Below, piece after piece: positions 20,334 through 28,331 of a stretch of 64,000 nucleotides of DNA. The notes beneath the pieces are model-generated. The model saw nothing but the letters and a program-made list of their open reading frames with translations. It did no database searches and had not been told where the DNA came from. The stretch is from assembly GCA_019235885.1 (NCBI GenBank), contig JAFAKB010000020.1:48718-112717 (forward strand), in the 5' to 3' direction. The DNA is from Candidatus Eremiobacterota bacterium (lineage in GTDB: Bacteria; Vulcanimicrobiota; Vulcanimicrobiia; Vulcanimicrobiales; Vulcanimicrobiaceae). How positions within the stretch are numbered: the first letter of the stretch is position 1; every line of letters starts with the position of its first letter. The position numbers and the translations under genes were made by a program.

Positions 20334-22610
20334 ATGCACCCGCACGTGCGGACCCTGCTGCGCACCTGCGCAACACTGGTCGCGCCGCTCGCGGTCGGCT
20401 TGGTGATCGCCTCCGGGTCCCCCGCGCTTGCAAACGGCGGAACCTCGGCCGGCACGAACATCAGCAACACTGCCACCGCGACGTACTCCGACGGCACCAA
20501 CAACTACAACTCGCAGTCGAACACCGTCACGACGACGGTTCAGAACGCGCCTGCGCTCTCGATCGCGCCGCCGCAAGGAACGCCGGGCTCGACCCCGGTC
20601 TCGCCGGCGCAGCAGGTGACCGACACCTACACGCTCACCAACCTCGGTAACGGCCCCGGTTTCTTCCAGCTCACCGGGGCGCTCGGCACGGCTGAAGGCG
20701 TGACGGCCGGCAACGGCACGTTCAACAACTTCATCGTGAACGTTCCGGGGCAGCCGCAGCAGACGTTCGCGACCGTCGCCGCCGTGAACAACTACCTCTC
20801 GACCGGAAACGCCGGCGGACCGTTCACGGTCCCGCAGGCCGTCGGCGCGCCGACCGCGGCGAACCAGATCACCGTCGGCGTGCAGTACACCGCGACGAAC
20901 ACCGCTAGCGGAACGATCACGACCAACCTCACGCCGACGATCACGCAGCCGGTCGCGGGCAGCGCGCCGGCCGTCACCTCGGCGAGCGTCGTCGGACAGT
21001 TCAACGACCCGGTGACGAACGACGCGCACATTGACGTGCAGAAGCTCGCCGTCGTCGGCGGGACGCCGGCGGCGCCGACGATCACGTACACCGTGCGCTT
21101 CAACGACGGCGGCGGGCGCGACGCGCAGCCGGTCGTGCGCAACGGCCTCCCGGCGGGCGCGGGGATCACCGGCGCGGGCTTGATCTTCACCGACCACGTC
21201 CCGCAGTTCCCGGCCGGAACGAACCTCACGCTGAACGGTACGCCGTCGTTCGTCACCCAGCCGGTCGGCGCGGCGTTCATCTACTCGACCGACGGCGTGA
21301 CCTGGACGACCTCGAGCGCGGGCGCCGTCTACGTCGGCGTCTTCGTGCCGGCGAGCGCGCTGCACTCGCAAGGCGGCGCCTCGTTCGCCACCAACCCCGG
21401 CTCCTCGCAGAACAGCGTCACCGCCGCGCAGGCGCAGCTCGCCTTCACCTTCGTCGTCAACGGCTCGACCGCGAACGGCTCGGCGAACGCGAACGCGACG
21501 ACGAACGTGGCGAACTCGCTGTGGGGCGACAACGCCGGCTACATCGAAGGCCCGGGCGTCACGCCGTTCACCACGCTGAACAGCGGCAACCCCGGCACGG
21601 GCGCGTCGAGCACCGCGATCGGGAACGCGAACGGCAACCTGACCGGCTCCGGTTTCGTCAACTCGGCGGCCGCGCCGGGCAGCTTCGGGCTCTTCAACGG
21701 CCCCAGCGGCTTCCCGCAGGCGACCGGCCAGAGCAGCAACAACGACGACTACACGGCGGCCACGTACATCCCGGCGACGTACAACGCCGGCGCGAACGGC
21801 GCGACGATCTCGGTGCCGGGCGCTTCGGCTGCGATCACCTTCACCAACACCGCGCAGAACACGTCGAACCAGGTCGACACCTTCAACCTGACGACGGTCG
21901 CGCTCGCCGCCGATCTGAGCGGCAACGCGCTGCCGGCCGGCTGGACCGTGACCTTCAAGAGCACGGGCCAAGCGGCGAGCGGCGGGTGCGCGGCGGTCTC
22001 CGCCGGCACCGTGATCACCTCGGTGTGCGTGCCGTCGGGCAGCTCGCAGAACTACCAGACGGTGATGACGCCGCCCGCCGGCGCGACGGTCTTCAACACG
22101 TTCGCGCCGTACGGCTCGGGCGTGAAGGCGACGTCGACCAACGACGTTTCGGGGAACACGAACAACACCACCAACGACGAGTTCTTCGTCGGCGGGTTCG
22201 TGAAGCTCTCGAAGCAGGTCGACGACGCGTCCGGTCAGCCGTGCGCGACCGCCTCCGTGTGGACGAACAACGCGACGACGGTGAACCCGGGCGACTGCCT
22301 GCGCTACACGGTCACCTACCTCAACGTCGCGCCGACCGGCGGGACGAACGACATCACGCTCAACGCGTCGAGTCTCGTCATCACCGAGGACGGCAACGCC
22401 TCGGGGAGCACGGGTGGCGTCGCGTACACCAACAACTGGGCGGCGAACTCGAACGGTCTCTTCGCGACCCCGGTCGATTCGACGGGCGGCACGCTCGGCG
22501 GATACAACCCGGGCCCCGGCGCGGCCGGCTCGTCCAAGTTCACCGACACCATTGCGTCGCTCGCGGCGGGTGCGTCGGGCAACGTGGTGTTCAAGATCCA
22601 GATCAAGTAA
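20334..22610 (+). CDS. large exported beta-strand-repeat (DUF11-type) protein
   Basis: A 758-residue protein very rich in Thr, Asn, Ala and Gly, with a signal peptide ending near SPALANG. Just after the signal it has a module (GTNISNTATATYSDGTNNY) that recurs at the start of the next protein. Several Ig-like repeats follow, such as VTDTYTLTNLGNGPGFFQL and ITYTVRFNDGGGRDAQP. The C-terminal domain LRYTVTYLNVAPTGGTNDI resembles the C-terminus of the fifth protein of the cluster. No cell-wall anchor or barrel is seen, so it is probably held by partner proteins. GGAAGGGAG at 20315-20323 supports ATG 20334; ATG 20286, overlapping the upstream stop, is an alternative. Confidence 0.75.
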   Translation: MHPHVRTLLRTCATLVAPLAVGLVIASGSPALANGGTSAGTNISNTATATYSDGTNNYNSQSNTVTTTVQNAPALSIAPPQGTPGSTPVSPAQQVTDTYTLTNLGNGPGFFQLTGALGTAEGVTAGNGTFNNFIVNVPGQPQQTFATVAAVNNYLSTGNAGGPFTVPQAVGAPTAANQITVGVQYTATNTASGTITTNLTPTITQPVAGSAPAVTSASVVGQFNDPVTNDAHIDVQKLAVVGGTPAAPTITYTVRFNDGGGRDAQPVVRNGLPAGAGITGAGLIFTDHVPQFPAGTNLTLNGTPSFVTQPVGAAFIYSTDGVTWTTSSAGAVYVGVFVPASALHSQGGASFATNPGSSQNSVTAAQAQLAFTFVVNGSTANGSANANATTNVANSLWGDNAGYIEGPGVTPFTTLNSGNPGTGASSTAIGNANGNLTGSGFVNSAAAPGSFGLFNGPSGFPQATGQSSNNDDYTAATYIPATYNAGANGATISVPGASAAITFTNTAQNTSNQVDTFNLTTVALAADLSGNALPAGWTVTFKSTGQAASGGCAAVSAGTVITSVCVPSGSSQNYQTVMTPPAGATVFNTFAPYGSGVKATSTNDVSGNTNNTTNDEFFVGGFVKLSKQVDDASGQPCATASVWTNNATTVNPGDCLRYTVTYLNVAPTGGTNDITLNASSLVITEDGNASGSTGGVAYTNNWAANSNGLFATPVDSTGGTLGGYNPGPGAAGSSKFTDTIASLAAGASGNVVFKIQIK

Positions 22611-22619
22611 CGGATCCGA

Positions 22620-24836
22620 ATGCCGCCGGGCAAGCTCGCGCGCGTCCTGCGCACGACCGGTCTCATCGCGTCGCTGCTCGCATCTGCGGCGGCGGCCGGT
22701 GAGGCCGCTCCCGGCGGCACCAAGATCACCAACACCGCGACGGTGACCTACGCGGACGACCAAGGGCGAACGTTCACGGCGCAATCGAACGCCGTCTCCG
22801 TCTCGCTCGCGTCGGTCGCGGCGATCACCGTCACGCCGAAGGAGACGGCGGTCGACGCTTCGACGGAGGGCTACACCGCCGGGACGCCGCTGACCAGAAC
22901 CTTCACGATCACCAACGGCGGGAACGTCGCCGACGCGTACACGATCGCGGCGGCGGCGAGCGGGGCCGGAACGCTCGTCTCGCTCGCGTTCGTGACGAGT
23001 GCCGGCAACGTTCCGATCACCCTCAACTCGACGGTGTCACCGGCGCTGCAGCCCGGCGAGTCGATCAAGGTGCAGCTCGTCATCACCACCACCGGCATCG
23101 CGGCCGGCACGACCTTTCCCATCACGCTGACGGCGCGCTCGACCAACGCGTCGGCCGCCAACGGGCTCGTGAGCGACAGCGGACGGCAATGGGCGATCGC
23201 CCAGCCCGGCGCCTCGATCGCGGGACCGCTCGGACCAACCTCGATCGTCACGAAGCTGGTGAACCAAGTGCGAACCCATCCGGCGCAGCCCGGCGAGACC
23301 GTCACCTACTCGATCTCGTTCAAGAACTACGGCGGATCCCCGGCGACGAACGTCGTGCTGACCGACACCGTTCCGGTCGGCATCACGGCGCTTCCGAGCA
23401 CCGCCGCACTGAACGGGACGAACGTCGCGTCGTCGGCGTCGCTGAACGGCCAGGTGCTGACGGTGAAGATCGGCACGCTCGCCGTCGGGGCGACCGACAC
23501 GCTCACGTTCGAAGCGACGGTGCAGAACGGCTCTCCGACCGGCGCCTCGTTCGTCAACGTCGCGCAGGTGCAAGCCGACGGGATCGCGCCGGTCGCGACC
23601 TCGCCGGCGAGCGTGCTGATCGGCCTCGCCAACGTCGTGTACGACGGGTTCGCCGGCGGCAGCGCGCCGGTGAGCGGCGCGGTGCTGACGCTGCGCGACT
23701 TCGCGACGAAGAGCATCGTGGCGCTGCCGAAGACCGGCACAGCGGGCTCGTCGTCGAGCCGCGCGCCGCTCGAGGCCCTGATCGGTGTCCCGCCCGACGG
23801 TCTCCCGCCGAACCGCAGCAACGCGAACCCGTTCGTCACCGGCTCCGACGGCGCGTACAGCTTCGTCTTTTCGCCCAGCCAGCTCGGGACGCAGTCGGCG
23901 CCCGCCGTCTACGAGCTCGACATCTCCGCGTCCGGCTACCGCGACCGCCGCATTCAAGTCACCATCAGCCCGGACGCGAGCGGTTTGCTCTACAACGCCG
24001 TGCTGCGCGAGCTCGACGATCAGATGCTCGCCGCGCCCGGCGGCTTCACCCTCGTCGCCAACAGCGTCTCCCTTCCCGAGGTGTTCGGTTTGCTCGGAAA
24101 CTTGCCGATGTTCGCCGCGCATCCGCTCGCGGTGAGCAAGACCGTCGACCGCGACGTCGCCTCCGGCGGCGATCGCCTGCTCTACACGATCCAAGCCGGC
24201 GCATCGGGCTCCTCGCTCGGCGCAACGAAGGTGATCGACACCCTGCCCGCCGGCGTCGTCTACGCGCCGGGGACCGCGCGCGTCGACAACGTTCCGCTCG
24301 AGCCGGTGCGCATCGGGCGCACGCTGACGTGGGCGTTCCCGAATCTCTCCAACGGCCACACGATCACGTACGCGTGCGTGGTGATGCCGTACGCCGCCGA
24401 AGGCGCGACGCTGGTCAACGTCGTCGACGTCGACGCGCTCACCGCGGGGGGCGCGCACGTGACCGGCTTCGCGAGCGCCGACACCCGCGTCGTCGCCGGC
24501 CCGCTCGGCAACCGCATCGTGATCACCGGGCGCGTCTTCGTCGACGTGCACGGCACCGGCCGCTTCAGCGAAGGCGACCGCGGCGTCGGCGCGGTGCGCA
24601 TCTACCTCGAAGACGGCGAGTCGGTGACGACCGACAAGTACGGCCGCTTCACGTTCCCCTCGGTGCACCCGGGCCAGCACGTGCTGCGCGTCGACGAGTC
24701 GACGCTGCCGCCCGGCGTGCGGCCGTTCGGCGAGCGCCGGTACGACAGCCCGAAGAGCATGCAGCGGCTCGTGCACGGGCTCTTCGACTCCGGCTTGATG
24801 CAGGACGTCAACTTCGCGCTGGAGGGCGCGCCGTAA
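22620..24836 (+). CDS. exported DUF11 repeat protein with C-terminal SdrD B-like domain
   Basis: A 738-residue protein. A signal (residues 1-29) is followed by the NTATVTYADD module shared with the upstream gene, then DUF11 units: YTAGTPLTRTFTITNGGNVA, QPGETVTYSISFKNYGGSPA and VASGGDRLLYTIQAG. A carboxypeptidase-regulatory-like insert lies near 330-450 (VYDGFAGGSAPVSGAVLTLRD). The last 110 residues (ITGRVFVDVHGTGRFSEGD, TTDKYGRFTFPSVHPGQHVL) are an SdrD B-like domain. The protein stops exactly one codon before the barrel gene, with no gap. In some other bacteria DUF11, SdrD-B and barrel parts are fused in a single chain, so these two genes may be a split version. Confidence 0.8.
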   Translation: MPPGKLARVLRTTGLIASLLASAAAAGEAAPGGTKITNTATVTYADDQGRTFTAQSNAVSVSLASVAAITVTPKETAVDASTEGYTAGTPLTRTFTITNGGNVADAYTIAAAASGAGTLVSLAFVTSAGNVPITLNSTVSPALQPGESIKVQLVITTTGIAAGTTFPITLTARSTNASAANGLVSDSGRQWAIAQPGASIAGPLGPTSIVTKLVNQVRTHPAQPGETVTYSISFKNYGGSPATNVVLTDTVPVGITALPSTAALNGTNVASSASLNGQVLTVKIGTLAVGATDTLTFEATVQNGSPTGASFVNVAQVQADGIAPVATSPASVLIGLANVVYDGFAGGSAPVSGAVLTLRDFATKSIVALPKTGTAGSSSSRAPLEALIGVPPDGLPPNRSNANPFVTGSDGAYSFVFSPSQLGTQSAPAVYELDISASGYRDRRIQVTISPDASGLLYNAVLRELDDQMLAAPGGFTLVANSVSLPEVFGLLGNLPMFAAHPLAVSKTVDRDVASGGDRLLYTIQAGASGSSLGATKVIDTLPAGVVYAPGTARVDNVPLEPVRIGRTLTWAFPNLSNGHTITYACVVMPYAAEGATLVNVVDVDALTAGGAHVTGFASADTRVVAGPLGNRIVITGRVFVDVHGTGRFSEGDRGVGAVRIYLEDGESVTTDKYGRFTFPSVHPGQHVLRVDESTLPPGVRPFGERRYDSPKSMQRLVHGLFDSGLMQDVNFALEGAP

Positions 24837-27800
24837 GTGGTGCGCACACGGATCCGCCGGACCGGCGTCGCGCTGGTCATCGCCGGGATGTTCTTGTCGA
24901 GCGTCGACGTGAACCCGGCCGGTGAGATCCCCGGCGCGTACGCCGACGCGCCGCTCGCGCCCGCGTCGGCGCCCGCTTCGCCGGAAGCATCGCCGTCCGC
25001 GCCGGCGAGCGCGGCAGCGTCGCCTTCACCGGCCGCGGCGCTGGCGATTCAGCAGAACACACCGGCACCGGTTTCGTCGGACGAGCCGAAAGCGCCGGAA
25101 GCCGGCGATCTGACGCACTTGACGTTCACCGCGACCGATGGGTTGAGCGCGTCGCTGATCGCACCGGCCGACGACGCCGTGGCGCCGTCGACGACCACCT
25201 CGGTCGAAGTCGAGACCGTGCGCGGCGCGGGCGTCGAGGTGAAAGTCGGCGATGTCGTCGTGCCGTTCTCGCGGATCGGCAAGCGCACCGTCGACAACAA
25301 GACCGGTTCGACGCACTACGTCTACTACGGCGTCGTCCTCGCGCCCGGTCCGAACGTCGTCTCGCTCACGCCGCTCGGCGCGGGCGGCGCGCGCGGCACG
25401 ACGAGCGCGCACCGCGTCTACGGCCCCGGCCGCCCGACGACGCTCGCGCTGAGCGCGAGCGGACCGCTGCGCGCCGACGGCGCCAGCGAAGACGAGCTGC
25501 ACCTGGAAGGGCACGATCAGTGGGGACACCGCGCCGCCGCGGGCAGCGTCGTGCGCGTCACGCTGATCTCCGGCGACGCGCGGCTCGCGCGCGTCAAGGA
25601 CGAACCGCGCGAAGCATCGGCGACGCCCGTCCCGCTCGCGACGTCGTCGGCCGCGCCCGACCCGCAGCAGCCCGCCGCGATCCGGCAAACGGTCGACGTC
25701 GTGCTCGGCGCCGACGGCACCGCGGTGGTGAAGCTGATCCCGGGCTTGACGCCGGGCGATCTCGTCGTGCACGCCGAGTGCGGCGAGAGCGTGCGCGACG
25801 CGAGGTTCTTCCTCGCCCCGAACTTGCGCAAGCCGTTCGTCAACGGGCTCATCACCGCGGGCGCGGGCGCGGTGCCGGGGAACCCGAACCAGCCCGACGG
25901 CGATCCGAACGGAACGAACTCGCGGCGCGGGCGCATCGCGGTGTTCGGCACCGGCGTGCTCGGCAAGTCGCTCGCGACGTTCGCGTACGACACCGCCGAC
26001 CGGCTGCAGCGCACGCCGAGCTACGGCGGCGCGTACGACGGCGATCCGAACGACAAACCGTATCTCGTCACCGGCGACGCGAGCACGCGGCGCGACGACG
26101 CGCTCTCGCGCGATCACCTCTTCGCGCGCATCGACGCCGGGCGGACGAGCGCCGAGTGGGGCGAGTTTCGCGCGCGCACCAGCGCGAACGACAGCACGCT
26201 GGGCGGTTTCGACCAGCTCGTCGACGGTGCGAAGCTCGAGCTGAACGGACAGTTCCGCCGCGCCAGCGCGTTCGCCGCGCGCAACGACGTCGGCTACGAC
26301 CGGCGCGTCATCGCGCCGAGCGGTTTGGCGAACGGTATCGCGCTGCGGCCCGACATCGTCGTCGGCTCGGAGCTGATCGTGCTCGCCACGCTTGACGCGC
26401 ACACCGGCGCGGTGCTCTCGCAGACGCCGCTGACGCGCGGCGTCGACTACGCGATCGAGTACGCGACCGGCCAGCTGCGCTTCATCGATGTCCCGCTGCC
26501 GTTCGACGAAGTCTTCAACCCGCGCGAGCTGGTGATCACCTACGAGTTCAACGCGCCCGGCAATTCCGCGATGACGGTGGGCGGGCGCGCCGAGACGACC
26601 TTCGGCCGCAACCACGCGATCAAGCTCGGCGCCGGCTACGTCAACGACAGCTCGGGCGCCGGCAACGTCACGCTCGCCTCGCAGGATCTGAGCGGCACGT
26701 TCAGCGGCGGCAACTGGAACATCACCCACGCCAGCAGCCAGGGCGCGCTGCTCGCGACCTCGGCCGGCGTCCCGCTCGCCGGCAGCGGCGGGGGCGCGCT
26801 GCACGCGAGCTACAACCGCGCGACCGGCGCGGATCGGCTCTCGTTCCTCTACGACCGCACCGGAATCGGCTACTACGACCCGTTCGGCGGCCTGACGACG
26901 CCGGGCTTGCTCAACGAGCGCCTCACCTTCACCCACAAGCTCGCGGGGAGCAACGGCGAGCTCTCGCTCGACGTCGGGCACCAGTCGAACATCGGGCTCG
27001 GCGGCGGTGGGAGCAACGAGCAGACGACGGCGGCGCTGCGCATGCGGCGCGCGTTCGGCAAGCGCTTCGTGCTCAACGCGTCCGTCGAGCGCCGCGTCGC
27101 GACGAGCAATCTCGCCGGCGGCTCGGCAGCGACCGCGCAGCCGACGCCGTTCCCGCTGCTTTCGCCGCTTCCGAACGCGCTCGTGCCCTACCAAGCGCCG
27201 CCGACCGAAAGCTCGACGCAAGTCTCGCTCGGCGCCGACTGGCGCGCCGCGCACAACGTCGACGTCTCGGTGAACCGGCTGCAGACGATCGCCGGATCGA
27301 ACGAGGTGCAGCCGGCGCAGACCGACGCGCAGATCGCCTACGACCTGGGCAAGAGCGGGCGCGCGTACCTGCGCGAGCGCTGGAGCGCCTCGCCCGTGCA
27401 GAGCTTCGCCGCCGCGACGCAGAGCCTCACCGCGGGAAGCGGCGGGACGCGCTCGACGCAGTTCGGGATCACGCGCAACCTCGGTCCGGCGACGACGCTC
27501 GAGAGCTCGTGGTCGATCGACCACACCGCGAACGGTGACGACGTCTATGCCGCGATGGGGGCGCGCGAGCGTTTCAAGCTCGGCCGCACGAGCGGCGATC
27601 TGACCTTCCAGCACGCGAACGCGGTCGGCGAGAACGCGGCCAACGCGGGCTTCAACCTGTACGGGATGTCGCTGAACTACGCCGATCCCTCGCAGCGCTT
27701 CCGCGCCTCGGCGTCCGGCCAGTTCCGCACCGGGAACGACGCCGGCGTCTCGCTGACGCTCGGCGCGACCGGCGCGCTCTCGCCCGACCTCTCGCTCTTC

Positions 27801-28331
27801 GCGCTCATCAACGACGCGCGCGCGATCGGCAGCAACGAGTCCGACGAGCGCGCCGGCCTGGCCTGGCGGCCCTCGCGCAGCGACAAGGGCGTCACGCTGC
27901 TGCAGTACGAGCGACAGGACGGAACCTCCACCTTGAACAACACGCAGAGCGGCGTGCTTTCACTGGAGCAAGTCTTGCGCGTGCGCGAGCGCACCACGCT
28001 GGTCGGGCGCTACGCGTACAAGTTGAACGGTGACTCGCAATACGCGGCGAGCAGCTCGCTGGCCGGATTCCGCGTCGACCAAGCCGTCGGCTCGCGGCTC
28101 GACGCCGACGCCGAGGTGCGGCAGTCGAACATTCGCGGGATCGCCGGCACGAAGGCGACCGCGCTCGGGGTGGAAGGCGGCGTGCGGCTCGGCGACCAGA
28201 CGCGGCTCGGGGTCGGCTACAACTTCAGCGCGACCGCGGATCCCTCGCTCTCGACGACGCCGGCGCACCGCGGCGTGTACGTGACGATCACCAGCGTGGT
28301 GAACCGCCTCTTCGGCTGGGGCAAGCGTTGA
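24837..28331 (+). CDS. predicted outer-membrane beta-barrel surface protein
   Basis: A 1164-residue protein that starts with GTG directly after the upstream stop. A signal-like N-terminus is followed by an Ala/Pro/Ser linker (about 38-70) and two or three beta-sandwich domains (75-330). The central segment near 530-560 has GVDYAIEYATGQLRFID. From about 350 to the end are alternating amphipathic strands (for example RAYLRERWSASPVQ, TTLVGRYAYKLNGDSQYA, TRLGVGYNFSA) typical of a large outer-membrane barrel. The end (NRLFGWGKR) lacks the terminal Phe/Trp usual for BAM substrates. It is probably the anchor or exporter for the neighbouring DUF11 proteins; that role is inference. Confidence 0.75.
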   Translation: MVRTRIRRTGVALVIAGMFLSSVDVNPAGEIPGAYADAPLAPASAPASPEASPSAPASAAASPSPAAALAIQQNTPAPVSSDEPKAPEAGDLTHLTFTATDGLSASLIAPADDAVAPSTTTSVEVETVRGAGVEVKVGDVVVPFSRIGKRTVDNKTGSTHYVYYGVVLAPGPNVVSLTPLGAGGARGTTSAHRVYGPGRPTTLALSASGPLRADGASEDELHLEGHDQWGHRAAAGSVVRVTLISGDARLARVKDEPREASATPVPLATSSAAPDPQQPAAIRQTVDVVLGADGTAVVKLIPGLTPGDLVVHAECGESVRDARFFLAPNLRKPFVNGLITAGAGAVPGNPNQPDGDPNGTNSRRGRIAVFGTGVLGKSLATFAYDTADRLQRTPSYGGAYDGDPNDKPYLVTGDASTRRDDALSRDHLFARIDAGRTSAEWGEFRARTSANDSTLGGFDQLVDGAKLELNGQFRRASAFAARNDVGYDRRVIAPSGLANGIALRPDIVVGSELIVLATLDAHTGAVLSQTPLTRGVDYAIEYATGQLRFIDVPLPFDEVFNPRELVITYEFNAPGNSAMTVGGRAETTFGRNHAIKLGAGYVNDSSGAGNVTLASQDLSGTFSGGNWNITHASSQGALLATSAGVPLAGSGGGALHASYNRATGADRLSFLYDRTGIGYYDPFGGLTTPGLLNERLTFTHKLAGSNGELSLDVGHQSNIGLGGGGSNEQTTAALRMRRAFGKRFVLNASVERRVATSNLAGGSAATAQPTPFPLLSPLPNALVPYQAPPTESSTQVSLGADWRAAHNVDVSVNRLQTIAGSNEVQPAQTDAQIAYDLGKSGRAYLRERWSASPVQSFAAATQSLTAGSGGTRSTQFGITRNLGPATTLESSWSIDHTANGDDVYAAMGARERFKLGRTSGDLTFQHANAVGENAANAGFNLYGMSLNYADPSQRFRASASGQFRTGNDAGVSLTLGATGALSPDLSLFALINDARAIGSNESDERAGLAWRPSRSDKGVTLLQYERQDGTSTLNNTQSGVLSLEQVLRVRERTTLVGRYAYKLNGDSQYAASSSLAGFRVDQAVGSRLDADAEVRQSNIRGIAGTKATALGVEGGVRLGDQTRLGVGYNFSATADPSLSTTPAHRGVYVTITSVVNRLFGWGKR

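Noticed and set aside
20268..22784. 838-codon minus-strand frame opposite the 758-residue surface protein
   Set aside because: Val/Arg/Gly-rich shadow without motifs; the plus strand carries a signal peptide and repeats.
25026..27614. 862-codon minus-strand frame opposite the barrel gene
   Set aside because: Composition typical of an antisense shadow; no start site or ribosome binding site of note.
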